Positions 25,001 to 34,180 of a stretch of DNA of 64,000 nt are shown piece by piece. Position 1 is the stretch's first letter, and each line of letters opens with the position of its first letter. Position numbers and translations under genes: made by a program. Source of the stretch: Pardosa pseudoannulata (lineage: Eukaryota; Arthropoda; Arachnida; Araneae; Lycosidae); NCBI GenBank assembly GCA_032207245.1, contig CM063507.1, forward strand, positions 87,937,109-88,001,108. The letters run 5' to 3'. The notes beneath the pieces were generated by a model. That model was given only the letters and a program-made list of their open reading frames with translations, made no database searches and was not told the DNA's origin.

Positions 25001-28000
25001 GGCCTTTCACGTGATGTCCTCCCCCCCCCTTCTTCCAGTTTTGATGATTTGAGTAATGAACTACCATAAGACTAATCCAGTCTGTGGCTGGAGAAACTTG
25101 CTTTTAAAACACAGTCTGCAGACTATACGTGCAAAATTACAGTAATTACTATAATTTGCTTACAATAGTGGTTGAAAAATTAAATTTTAATCTTCAGGCA
25201 ATGCATTACTTTTCAACATTTCATATCAAATGCATAAATTCAGCACAGAAACTACTGCTAATTTAATAATATAGGGAGATTTCATAAGCGTGATTGCAAT
25301 AGTACTTACAAAAAGTATACCAAAAGAGAAAAGAAATTAAAAAAAAAGTTTAATTTGTTACCTGTTTTTGACTTAATGTTATACAATATGGTATTGTAAA
25401 CCCTATTTCTGACACAATATTATATATACCACTTGACTGAAAATATACTTTTAAATACCACATAATTAATACAGGGAGAGATTTAAACATAAATAGCATT
25501 AAAATAGGTAAATATTAATAGGCATGGTTAGATATTTCTGGTCATCTGTTGATTAGAAAAACTATATAAATTGCTTATGTTTTAGAATAAACCTGTATAT
25601 CAATTTTTAAACTCTATATATTTTTACTTTCAACATCTCAACCTTCTTAAGATTGTGAAGCAGCTTAAATGAAATTATAAATTTTTTTAAAGTATTCCTT
25701 TTATGCTTTAATTTAGCACGGAGTTAATTTGTTTTAGATTAATTGTAAAAAGTGGTACAATTATTAAACCTGCATTAACGCTTCAGAATTATTGCTGTTG
25801 GTAATAATGAATTTAATTCGGTTAATTTGTTATATGCTGTTAGGAAACTGGACAAATAATTAAAAATATTCAATATAAATAAATCAAAGCTGTTATAACG
25901 TTTAGAACCGTGGATACAAGAAATGCCTTTAGTTATTAAGTATGTGTTTTGTAGCACATTTACATAATTGAATGTTCTTGCAGGTTGCTGACGTGAGTAA
26001 AAAGAGTTGGAATGATATATCTTCCATGTTCAATCAAAAGGTTACTCTAGAACAAGCAGAAGGAGCTCCTACTGAGAAATCGTCTTTATTGGGTTTAGGC
26101 AGCATAAGTAGTACAAAGTAAGTCATGCGTGTTAATAATGTGAGCCGAGACAAGCTTCTTGATTTTTCTGGGTTTTATTCAGGGTATCTGCCAAAATAAA
26201 ATTTTTCAAATCCATGACTTTCCCTGATTTAGCAGATCATTTTCCATGACTTTAAGGTGCTGGCCTTTGAAACCGGAGTTCGTGGGTTCGAATCCCACTA
26301 TGGCATGGATGTTTGTAGCCGTTCGGAATCGGCTTTAAGCAGTAGGTCCCGGTCTCATTAGCCAATTGCAAAAAGTAGACCGTAGCACTCCAAAACCAAA
26401 CCATGAGTTTACAAAGCCTTCTTTAAAGTATAAATGAATAAAACTTCTGATGTACATAAAATAAAATATATGCTTTTAGAGAAAAGACAGGAATTTTATC
26501 ATAAAAAAAACTATAAACTTACTTTATAAGTGTTAATAAACTCACTTACATAAAAATAAATTGTTGTATCTATATACCTAAGTTTAATCCTATAGCCATT
26601 TTTCAATCAAAATGTTTGCAATCTGAATTCAGGGTACTTTGGTATTATCCAGGTGACCATGAATAATAGCCAAATATAACCCTATAATGTTTATATACAA
26701 TATCCCTAGAGATAAACTTATATTTTGTGCAAAAATCTTAACTCATTTTTATTAAAAAATAATTATTATTATATTAATAAAATTTTAATCTGCAATTTAA
26801 GAAAAAACCAGAATAATACACATTTACCCACCCGTCAAGCTTTCTTGCTTTGAGTTTCCTTGGTGAACAAATTTTACTTGGTCAATAGGATAAATACCAA
26901 ATACAGTAACTTCAGCCAGATGACAAGTAAAAATAGAATTAAACAATTCAATGCATTTTTTTTTAACCGTTAGTTTAGCAGATTCATGACTTTCCATGAC
27001 TTTTACTCATTTTACTTGAAAAATCAAGACTTTCCATGACAAAAGTAATCCATTGTCTAAATCCATGACTTTCCAGGTGCGCGGAAACCCTGTTTATTCC
27101 TACACTCACAGCTATGTACATTTTACTTCAGTATTTACATTTATATACAGGGAGCATTATTAGTATAAGCATTTAAAAAAATTGTTCAGCTAGATGCGAA
27201 CATACCTAGAGAAAATCAAACAATGTTCGCCCCCAACACTGGGTCACAAACTTTGAACCGTCCGAGAATAGCCTCCTCGGACAAAGCATGTTAGTATATC
27301 CCCAAATGTGAAAATTTAAATAACTGTATCAATACTTTAAAAAATCCTCAAATCCTGACCACGACAACAAAAAATTACATCTATGGGATAAGTAATTGAA
27401 AAAAATCAAGGGTAGAATGCAGTCCTTCATGGTTCAGCCGGGTGCTTAAAATCCTTAAAAAGTGCTTATTTTGTAGATCCATTTTTAAGGTCCCTAATAA
27501 GTCCTTAAAAAGTGCTTGATTTTCTTTTTTTAGCCTTAAAATTTATAATTTTTTCTGAGTGCTGAAAAAGTGCTTATTTTTTTCCCAAATATTGGTTGCT
27601 GAATTTTTATTTCCCTTGGTAATTAATCGTCAATCCATTCAACAAAGCTAAAGATAAGAAAGAAGAGTTAGACTAATTAAAAAAATGTATAGAAGAAAAG
27701 AAAAATGAACTTCAAAATTAGACATATTCTCCCCCTTCCTATATTTTTTGGTTCTCATCTTCTATTATGAATGGAAATAGTTCTTCAGTTACATTTTTAA
27801 AATAGCATTGATAATTTCTTGAATCTTGTTTTAAGTATGTTATAATTAAAAAATTTGTAGTGTAGATAAAAAAAATACTGCATCTTTTCTCGCTGTCTCC
27901 CTGTGTGTGTGTGAGTGTGCATATGTGTGTGTGTGCGTGCGTGTGTATGTGAATATTATATTTACCTGTTTATAATACAGAAGTACTTTTTATTATCTTA

Positions 28001-29565
28001 TTTTACATCTATGTTGCTGTAAAAATACTGTTTCTATGATGTGAAACTTGTTGATCTTCCACCACAGATAGTATTTTCTTAACTTTACGAATATTTCAGA
28101 TTTGTTTAGAGAAGGGGGGGGGGCATTTGATCAATAAGGACTATTGCTGTTCTAAAATTTATGTTTGCGAAAAAAGATGTGTTAACATAAAGTATGAGAT
28201 ATTAACAATTGTGTTTAATAAAATTATTAAATTGTCTATATATATTATTTAATATCATTTTACAAGTCATAAAGCTCATGAAAAGCTTCATGAAAATCTT
28301 CAATTTTTAAGCTTTAGCTGTAGGTTGATCATAGTACAATAAAAATTTAGGTGCTTAAAAAGTGCTTAAAAGGTGCTTAAAAAGTGCTTAATTTTTTTTC
28401 TGTGGAAAGAGTCTGAACCTTGTCCTTTTTATGTGGAAAAAATTATGCATGTACATATATCAGACATGCCAACTACTCCGGAGTTGTTATGGAAAATTAT
28501 AGATAACTCCAGAAACTCTTCAGATTGCTCTGGAAAATAACAAAACTTTTGAATGGCTAAAAGATTACAATTCATCCATTAAATACAAAATTTTCCAAAA
28601 AATACTGCTGAATATGACTCTTTCCACACAGTAATGCTGCATTCTAAAGAGTTTTCAGTGCTGTGTGGAAAAAAACCAAACTGAATTTAGGTCAAATTTG
28701 ATCTGACACTCTAGAATCCCCGATGATAGAAAAAACATAAATTTTTTAATCAGGGTCGATAATGCTACAAGAACACTGTTCTGAAAAATAAGTTGTTAAA
28801 GCTAAAAAAGTTACTTATACATTTTAAATACATAAATTTTAATTTACCTTTTACAATTTACTTCTGTGTAAATATTTTAAATTTAATTTTAGTTTAGAAA
28901 TCGATAAGATATGTACTACGTATAACCTAATTAGCATGTTAAAATTTGAAACCACGTTGTTGCTCCTGTCAAAAGAGCTTGAATGTTGACATGTCTGATA
29001 TACAAATATATATAGATGTAGCCTGAATATTTTTTTCTTGCTAATATATTTTATAAAAATGTAACAGCAAAGCCAACATGATAAAGACTCAAAATTAAGA
29101 ATATATTAATGTAGAAAAAAAATGGCTGGAGAGCTTAGTTCTGCTTCGAACGTGAAGCTCTCTGCTCTTATATTTTAACTCTATTCTGACACAAAAGTTT
29201 ACTTAGGTGATTCATGTTTTGTTATAATTCTTAATTTTTTCCTTAGTATTGTTCAAGGATCCACTTCTTCAAATGACTGGCAGCAGGAGGATTGGGGCTG
29301 GTCCAACGAGCAGACATCCCCACGCTCCAAAAGTCATTCCAAAGCGAGAGATTCCCAGTCCCCCAAATCGAGCAAAAGCACTCCCACGTCGCCAGAGGGC
29401 AAGAAGTCCCGTGAAGGTGAAAAGCTCCTCATAGACTTTGGAGGCAACGAGGATCCCAGCAAGAAATCCGAGTGGGAGAACAATTGGGAGGAAAACACGT
29501 GGGAGGAAGTGGGAGGCAAAACCACAAGCAAGGGCTACCAAAGGATAGGATCCAAAAATGATTAG
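9009..29565 (+). CDS. ARFGAP1: ADP-ribosylation factor GTPase-activating protein 1 (10 exons, first coding exon not found)
   Basis: Coding segments: 9009-9118, 11545-11716, 13250-13431, 16599-16676, 18348-18462, 19655-19711, 22213-22278, 22485-22544, 25984-26117, 29247-29565. They total 1293 nt, all in phase, giving 430 residues plus a TAG stop. Numbering from the first residue seen: zinc finger C2-x2-C5-x16-C22-x2-C25, then the arginine finger R30 in HRGLGVH. From family knowledge this corresponds to human C22...C45 and R50, so about 20 N-terminal residues are missing. Exons 5-7 encode a Ser/Thr-rich, weakly charged stretch ([17 protein letters not shown]) like the ALPS1 curvature sensor; exon 9 has an ALPS2-like [15 protein letters not shown]. 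The last exon ends in Trp/acidic motifs ([13 protein letters not shown]) of the kind that bind coatomer or adaptors. The protein stimulates GTP hydrolysis by Arf1 at the Golgi and drives COPI uncoating. Introns are packed with transposons. Confidence 0.93.
9718..9872 (-). repeat. Repeat R1, partial copy 3
   Basis: Read on the minus strand it carries gcaccaatgga, agagctgcc, ttgccaaatttggcgg and gcatctgtacc, in R1 order. It lies in the intron between the first two visible ARFGAP1 exons. Confidence 0.55.
10553..10655 (+). mobile_element. SINE family A, 3'-truncated copy
   Basis: tRNA-like head only: gataaatgggtaggacgctg as a degenerate A box and gtgggtttgaaacccac as B box, then ctggcatggatgttcacagccg. 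Diverged from the other copies and missing the 3' body. Confidence 0.7.
10800..11441 (-). mobile_element. 7-bp-TSD element, inverted truncated copy
   Basis: Reverse complement of the element at 26181-27091: gccaagtaaaa, ggctgaagttactg, ggtcacctcgataata, and gggaaagtcatggattt match. The end at 11441 keeps the terminus (ggcggataccct); the other end is lost. Intronic in ARFGAP1. Confidence 0.75.
11545..11716 (+). CDS. ARFGAP1: ARFGAP1 exon, rest of the GAP domain
   Basis: Acceptor ttttccag, donor gataaa|gtaagt. Encodes [20 protein letters not shown] and continues to AAALYRDK, the conserved second half of the ArfGAP domain. Confidence 0.95.
11786..12583 (+). mobile_element. pogo/Tigger-like element, decayed
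   Basis: Ends are inverted: ccgtaatttcgcacgtata on the left, tatacgtgcaaaattatgg on the right, with TA beyond the right end. Internal frames, broken by stops, give [12 protein letters not shown] and [20 protein letters not shown]; the latter is also found at 23562-23762 (-). The WILEQ-type segment recalls the second half of a CENP-B-type DNA-binding region. Together with TA insertion this supports pogo/Tigger. Confidence 0.7.
13250..13431 (+). CDS. ARFGAP1: ARFGAP1 exon, Ser-rich linker
   Basis: Acceptor ggctttcag, donor ccaaaa|gtgaga. Begins [20 protein letters not shown], the counterpart of the WSLESSPAQNW region in vertebrates, then a Ser/Tyr-rich linker. Ends two bases into a codon. Confidence 0.9.
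13731..14530. mobile_element. hAT-like non-autonomous element
   Basis: Begins cagggttgaaaaaaatg and is full of gatttaaatc motifs at both ends. Flanked by atcctagg (13723-13730) and atcatagg (14531-14538), an 8-bp target duplication with one mismatch. No transposase. Lies in the intron after the Ser-rich exon. Confidence 0.75.
16599..16676 (+). CDS. ARFGAP1: ARFGAP1 exon with [14 protein letters not shown]
   Basis: Two acceptors are possible. AG at 16605-16606 (ttgcag) gives an immediate TAA in phase; AG at 16597-16598 (ttttaag) keeps the frame and adds NLAD. I use the second. Donor gaccagag is read as CCA GA|GTAAGA. The peptide [17 protein letters not shown] resembles the FF-x-rKQ-x-EN-x-RP motif of ArfGAP1 proteins. 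Confidence 0.85.
17070..18153. mobile_element. 7-bp-TSD family element (tccttaa type), copy with perfect termini
   Basis: Left end cagggttcccaca, right end tgtgggaaccctg, exact inverted copies. Interior is closely matched by 35811-36834, and more weakly by 7165-7770. No clear target duplication at this copy. Intronic in ARFGAP1. Confidence 0.8.
18348..18462 (+). CDS. ARFGAP1: ARFGAP1 exon leading into ALPS1
   Basis: Acceptor atttcag, donor tcctca|gtaagt. Encodes [20 protein letters not shown] then [14 protein letters not shown]. The GGRYTGFG segment matches the RYVGFGNTP segment of vertebrate ArfGAP1. Confidence 0.93.
18547..18960. mobile_element. Possible piggyBac-like fragment
   Basis: TTAA at 18547-18550 is followed by cacttggcatgcaggtaa and a tandem duplicate with gcgggcattttt. 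TTAA plus a catgcgggca start resembles piggyBac ends. A reverse-strand frame beginning [16 protein letters not shown] lies at about 18764-18814. No opposite end found. Confidence 0.3.
19655..19711 (+). CDS. ARFGAP1: ARFGAP1 exon, ALPS1 core
   Basis: 57 nt, symmetric phase 0. Encodes [19 protein letters not shown], the best match to the ALPS1 lipid-packing sensor (GWSSFTTGASRFAS in human). Confidence 0.92.
20985..21053. repeat. (TG)n(TA)n(CA)n palindromic microsatellite
   Basis: TG repeats, then about 17 TA, then CA repeats, self-complementary overall. It abuts the left end of the Tigger-like element at 21058; a TA/TG run at 21964-22002 abuts its right end, so the element probably inserted into this microsatellite. 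Confidence 0.85.
21058..21963 (+). mobile_element. Tigger-like element T1, split by a SINE
   Basis: Left end cagtcagtactggctatatg; right end read in reverse is cagtctgtatcggtcatatg. Interior shares cattcaagcctttatttgcc, tttgtgtagac and gtggacatctgtctgt with the copies at 59869 and 63470. A complete SINE lies inside at 21416-21593. Confidence 0.8.
21416..21593 (-). mobile_element. SINE family A, full-length copy
   Basis: 178 bp on the minus strand, flanked by an exact 14-bp target duplication ttaaaagctattag at 21402-21415 and 21594-21607. The head has an A box (tggccgattggtta) and a B box (ggttcgaatcc) of a tRNA promoter, so pol III transcription is expected. The body ends gcaaaaagtagaccgtagc and an A-rich tail. 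Long duplications of this kind indicate LINE-driven insertion. Confidence 0.92.
22213..22278 (+). CDS. ARFGAP1: ARFGAP1 exon after ALPS1
   Basis: 66 nt, phase 0 at both ends. Encodes [20 protein letters not shown] and two more residues, like human GATKFGSQASQKASELGHSLNEN. Confidence 0.92.
22485..22544 (+). CDS. ARFGAP1: ARFGAP1 exon VKEG
   Basis: 60 nt, phase 0 at both ends. Begins [15 protein letters not shown], like human VKEGKIFDDVSSGVS. Exons 6-8 are all multiples of three, so any can be skipped without a frameshift. Confidence 0.9.
23362..25142 (-). mobile_element. pogo/Tigger-like element split by a nested MITE
   Basis: Inverted ends ccataattttgcacatgta and tacgtgcaaaattacag, with TA on both sides. 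On the minus strand it matches 11786-12583, including a translatable fragment at 23562-23762 with [20 protein letters not shown] second element, 24028-24882, interrupts it. Confidence 0.8.
24028..24882. mobile_element. TA-inserting MITE nested in the pogo-like element
   Basis: 855 bp. Ends ccctaattttcggcatataa and, in reverse, ccctaatttctggcgtataa, with TA on both sides. Internal copies of gccgctgca-tatt motifs. The end sequences resemble those of the host element, so they may be relatives. No coding. Confidence 0.8.
25984..26117 (+). CDS. ARFGAP1: ARFGAP1 exon, ALPS2-like
   Basis: Acceptor cttgcag, donor acaaa|gtaagt. Encodes [19 protein letters not shown], the counterpart of human GVGSKGWRDVTTFFSGK, then [10 protein letters not shown]. 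Confidence 0.92.
26181..27091 (+). mobile_element. 7-bp-TSD element with SINE insertion
   Basis: Begins agggtatctgcc, ends gcggaaaccct. Flanked by tttattc at 26174-26180 and 27093-27099. A SINE occupies 26256-26402. An inverted relative lies at 10800-11441. Located after the ALPS2-like exon of ARFGAP1. Confidence 0.82.
26256..26402 (+). mobile_element. SINE family A, 5'-truncated copy
   Basis: Starts inside the tRNA head at ggtgctggcc and keeps the B box ggttcgaatcc and the 3' body. Imperfect duplication atga(c/g)ttta at 26246 and 26403. The comparison with 10800-11441, which lacks the SINE, fixes the insertion point. Confidence 0.88.
27428..28421 (+). mobile_element. 7-bp-TSD element, gtgcttaaa type
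   Basis: Begins catggttcagccgggtgc and ends gtctgaacctt; gtcctt lies directly outside at 27422-27427 and 28422-28427. Both ends are built of aaagtgctt and tccttaaa repeats. No coding. A GT-rich microsatellite lies at about 27901-27952. Confidence 0.7.
28461..28997. mobile_element. MITE with cagacatg ends
   Basis: 537 bp. Left cagacatgccaac, right gttgacatgtctg, inverted copies with one mismatch. Adjacent DNA is TA-rich, so the target duplication cannot be read with certainty. No coding. Confidence 0.7.
29247..29565 (+). CDS. ARFGAP1: ARFGAP1 terminal coding exon
   Basis: Acceptor ttttccttag, stop TAG at 29563-29565. Ser/Lys/Pro-rich then acidic with Trp motifs: [10 protein letters not shown] near the start and [17 protein letters not shown] near the end, plus LLIDFGG. 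Noticeably more GC-rich than the flanking introns. Confidence 0.92.
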
Positions 29566-29910
29566 AAATTTGTCATTCCATATATGTGTCTCGAATGAAT
29601 GCGGCATCTCTTAAGAAAAGGAAACGGAGAGCATTTTAGAAAATCTTTTTTCTTTTCTTTTCACAGTGGACCTACTTTAAAGTTTTCTTCACCTTTGAGG
29701 CCTATAAATTGTTCCAGCAGATTAATACTCTTGACATCCAATTTTTTTCAGTTGAAATATAAACTGAAATTCACAATAATTTATTCTTTTAAAGAAATTG
29801 TTATTTAATTTTTTTTAACTTGACTACCAAGTTGTATAATTTTTCATATAAATGAATTAAAAGCTTAGAGTTTTTACATCATTGGACATTTTACTTCTGT
29901 AAAAGTTTTT

Positions 29911-29916
29911 AATAAA
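29911..29916 (+). terminator. Candidate poly(A) signal of ARFGAP1
   Basis: First AATAAA after the stop codon, 346 bp downstream, in AT-rich DNA where such hexamers are common. Confidence 0.4.
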
Positions 29917-30656
29917 TCCAGTTATTTTTATAAAAGCTATTATTTTTTATTTTAACAAAACAAGTCTAGAATAAAAAAATAATGGAGTCGTTTAAAAATA
30001 TTAAAACTAGGCCTAATTATTTTAATAGGATTTTAAAATTTTTTGGTTTTGTTCCAGTTTAATTTTCATTCAATCCAATGTATAAAAAAAATCATAGTTA
30101 TGCTCGAGAAAATGATCTAATCTTACCATTAAAAGTCACAATGCAAAAAATTGATTGAAAGAATTGTTTCGAAAATCATGTAAAAGTTAGGCAAAATACA
30201 CAAATTTTCATGTAATATTAATTTGAAAGCATTAAAATTGATCTATACAGTTGATAACATTAAGTTATTTTTTTTACATATGCAAACAAAAAAATTATGA
30301 ATAATTTTATTTATGAAAAATTATAAATAACCTATGTGATCTATTCATAAAGGTATGCGTTCTTTATTAGTTACTATTCATAATTAATTTCATATAACCT
30401 CTTTTTAAGTGAATACATTGCTAGAAATGTGCTTATAGAATAAGTCAAAAGAACTTCCATCTTCAATAAAGGAGTGGAACAAATCTAAGCAAAATTATGA
30501 AGAAATATCTTTATACCTACTTTGCTAGTACTTTGTATGTTAAAATTGTACAATATTATCAGATTTTAAAATTTGGGAAGTAAATTTCTTGTGAATGGGA
30601 TTAAACATATTTTATAGGATTTTTAATGCATGAACCCTCTATGATTGCGGGAATAA

Positions 30657-30690
30657 TAATGAGACGGGACTTCTCAGTCCCGTCTCATTA
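30657..30690. repeat. Perfect 15-bp-stem hairpin
   Basis: taatgagacgggact and its exact complement are separated by tctc. The right arm resembles the SINE family A 3' body (cccggtctcatta). Confidence 0.85.
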
Positions 30691-30734
30691 CATATTAAGT
30701 AAAATTGGATAAATATATAAATGATTTTATATAC

Positions 30735-31205
30735 TTTTGGGTTTTAATTCCCTGTATTTCTGCTCTCATAAAATCTGGGGTTTTTCCCAAGAATGAAAAC
30801 ATTGACATGTCAATTTTGGGAGGTTGTCCGACTGTCCTTTGGTAAATCCAGGTAAAAGAGACATTTATAACAAATTGAGATAATTAAGCTATTGAGATCG
30901 ATAAAATAAACCTTCAGGTTTAAATAAAAATAAATTTTGATAGCTAGAAAATTCCAAGAACTTGCAAAAACAAAATCTGAAAATATTTTTCGCTTACCAG
31001 CAATAAGAAAATATTGGATATCGTGAACGATGACATCACAACCCATCACGGATCATTTTGATGTTACGTGATTTTTGCTTGACTTTAAAATTCATTTTTA
31101 AAATAATGGATCCAGTTTTTTACATTTTTGGAATCTACGAGTCGAATTATAAAAAAAATACTAAATTGTTCGAATCCCCCACATGTGTGAAAATTCCTCA
31201 TTGCC
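30735..31205 (-). repeat. Repeat R2 with a short coding start, copy 2
   Basis: Reverse-orientation copy of 2788-3270. On the minus strand a start codon at 30864 opens MSLLPGFTKGQSDNLPKLT and runs to a stop after about 32 codons. The CRE-like gatgtcatcgttcacg precedes it. The peptide start is better preserved than the rest of the element. Confidence 0.65.
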
Positions 31206-33170
31206 ATAAGCAGCTCAAAAGTATGCTGTAATGTACATATTCAAAATTTGAATTTCTTTAAGTCAAAACATGCTCGTTATATTCACATACACACAGACAT
31301 AATTTCAAAAATTGTCCTTTTGGAATCAGAGTTCCAAAATGTGGAAATCAATCAAGAAATTGATAACAAATTTTTGGACCATTACTATACTTATGCTGTG
31401 TGTATGAGGGGTAAAAAAATGGGGGTCCTTACTTTTTGGGGTTATTGTCTGCAGCAGGATTGATGATGGTAAAGTGTTGCCTGTCATTGCCAGATCTCAT
31501 GTATTTAAATACCATTGCTGTCATGTTCACACCTGCTCATAATCTTCTTTAAGCATCACTCTAATTAACCCTAAATTTACTGTAGCATTTCAACCAAACC
31601 TAAAATCAAGAAAATAAAACTAAAAATTTTCTAAATTAATGAGATACTTAATTCAGATTGCAGACAACTGTTGCTTTTTGTTTATGTACAATTTTGTTGT
31701 ATGAGGAAGTTTAATTTAGAATTTATCTTATTAAAACAAGAATACAACTACACAAAATCCTTGTGATTTTTTTTTTTATTGTTTAATTTTCTAAACATGT
31801 CGTTAAATGATTGAGATTTAGTTCTAAATTCACATGAAAAGAGGTTAAATAAATTATTCATAAGCTCCGAGTGTGATATGAAGAAATTTTGATTTAATTG
31901 TTAATTTTAATACATGAGCAATATTTTTTATACATGATTAATTTTAATCATTAGAAATAGGGAAAGATATAAAAAAAAGTTGCTTGTAAGCTTGAAATAG
32001 AAGCTTCCAAAAATCAGCTGTTATGTACTTTTACAATCTTATTTATAATTAATTGTATTTTGTAAGTTGGATTGAAGGAAAAACTTATTTTGTAGAGCCT
32101 CAAAGGATCAATAAATAAGCATAGATGCCATGCAACGAGATTAAAGTACTGGCAGATTATTTTGATTATATTGGTGTTTCCTCGTCTTTTCTTGTGAAAA
32201 GATGTTTAGCTTTCAATCAGATTACTAAACTATTGATCTGTTCTGTGAAAGTTTGGGACTTCTTTGCATTTACTTTCAGGCACTTTGTTTTCCACATAAT
32301 TTGTTACCAATACTTGTTTTTGAGTACTAGAATTTTTAAATACAATATTATGGCTTCAGAATATGCAAATCCTGCTTGTATATTAATCACATTGCCATTT
32401 ATTTTCTATTATAAACTAACCAGGAACAAAAAAAAACTTAAAAGGTAATGGAGGTTGTAATATCTTCCTGTACTATGTTTTCCATACTTTTTTTTTCTCT
32501 AAAAAATTTTGACCCATGAAGTCTTTCCTCTTCTTAATGCTATGTTATATCAAACAAATATTATTTTGATACTTAGATTTCATTAAATAAAATAAAATAT
32601 TTTATAAAATGTAATAAAAAAGTAATATTTACAAAAATAAAAAATAAATATGAAAAACTTTGATTATTGCTGTTTCTCTAATTTGAAACAAACGCTTCCA
32701 AAGCTCAATGCTACTCAGAGACAAAATAAATAGGAAGTTAAGAATTTTAATATGTCCACGTTTTTCCCAGTGAGTCTGTAATTATCAAATGATACAATAA
32801 TTATTAAACATTCTGAGTTTTCAAGGAAGGTTATAGTGTAAATATTAGGTTGGTTTAGTTTTAAAAAACAAAAAAAAAACCATAAAAGTACTGCTCAGAT
32901 TAGGGTCACTAACACAATGAAATGCACCCATATTTCCCTACACCATAAGCACTGCTATTACATTGTAGCCTGAATGAACAGCCAAACTCACTTACAATAG
33001 TTTGGTTGAGTGAGTTTTAATTTTAGATTTATATTTCCGATTATGAGTAAAATATTTCTTTGTATAAAATGACAGGATTTCACAATGAAGCCAAAAACAT
33101 TTGTTGGAACCCTAGGGTTTCATAGAGCACTATTGTTCTAGTGTATGCAGCCAATAACCTAATATTTGGT
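31206..33170. other. AT-rich intergenic DNA, nothing recognised
   Basis: No splice-supported frame. The frame at 32125-32448 (+) has no recognisable domain and its composition follows the surrounding DNA. Confidence 0.5.
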
Positions 33171-33179
33171 ATTATTTCC

Positions 33180-33447
33180 TATGTGGGGGCACTCGCTGTA
33201 GTAGCATTTGCCAATACCAAGCTGTTTGTTGGTATTTTATTATGGGAGCATGCTGCATTACTCCACAGAACAGCACAAACAAAGTGGCTCGTCATTTAGA
33301 AGCAAGGACCAGGCAGAAAACTGCCACCACCAAAGGATGTTTGGGATCTTTGGCTAACATCGCAACTACCAATACATGCCACAGCCTCAAACTGGCAACC
33401 CTCTGGTTATGAAATCAATGCCTCTGCCAACTGAGCTACCGTGGCTC
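33180..33447 (-). mobile_element. tRNA-derived SINE (family B), copy with head
   Basis: On the minus strand the head reads gccacggtagctcagttggc, a perfect A box, then tttcataaccagagggttgc, which looks like a CAT anticodon arm and decayed B box. The body contains tctgcctggtccttgcttct, also found at 39775-39975. Confidence 0.7.
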
Positions 33448-33735
33448 AAATAGTTGTTAACCATAACTTATTTGGCCCTATCCTGTCATTGTCCTATTGA
33501 CCCTTTTTAAGAATACTCATAAAAAGGTAATAGCTTATGTTGGTAACTCTCAATTGGATTATTAGCCTTTAATGACATGAGCAGTATACACTTCATTCCA
33601 ATCAGTTGTAATTATAACAAAGGCATTAAATTTTGCTCCATAAATTTCTTTATATAGAATTCTTTTAAAACTTCTTAATATTTTGTCTTCATTATCAGTT
33701 GGTAGCAGTTTAATATTTGAAGATATCAACATAGA

Positions 33736-33898
33736 TGTGCCAAATAGTAGAGCGCTTTTTGGTACTGGAGTTCATGGGTTCAAATACCACTGCTGGCATA
33801 GATGTTCGTAGCCATTCAGAACGGCTTTGAACAGTAGGCTCCAGTCTCATTAATCCTCATGTAGCAAAATAGTAGACCGTAATGCTCTATACGAAACC
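33736..33898 (+). mobile_element. SINE family A, diverged copy
   Basis: Contains gttcatgggttcaaatacca, gctggcatagatgttcgtag, ctccagtctcattaatcctc and agtagaccgtaatgctc in family order. Several substitutions in the B box. Confidence 0.8.
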
Positions 33899-34009
33899 AA
33901 AATCCATGTATATGTAAAATTTTAACTTGTTTCCTAGGCAGCCACTTTATTTTTTATTTATTATTATTATTTTGTGTGTGTGTGTATAAATATATTCCAT
34001 ATTTTTGGT

Positions 34010-34180
34010 TCTATGACTGATAGTATGGTGAATGGCCCTGTACCTCTTGGTACTGAAACCATAGGATTTAAGTCTCGTATGTCGTGGATGTTAACAATTT
34101 GGAATCATTTTGATTGGTAAACTAATGGTGATGGGATCTTAAGTAGCAAAATGTAGACCATAGTGCTCCCAACCCAACAA
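34010..34180 (+). mobile_element. SINE family A, strongly diverged copy
   Basis: ggtactgaaaccataggatt, gtcgtggatgtt and aagtagcaaaatgtagacca follow the family order. The B box is degraded. Confidence 0.6.

Noticed and set aside
27901..27952. Possible regulatory GT tract
   Set aside because: Simple GT microsatellite inside a transposon; no further signal.
29269..29607. 112-codon minus-strand frame
   Set aside because: Antisense shadow of the last ARFGAP1 exon.
33378..33446. tRNA gene candidate
   Set aside because: A-box is good but the B box and acceptor stem are decayed and it is fused to a SINE body.
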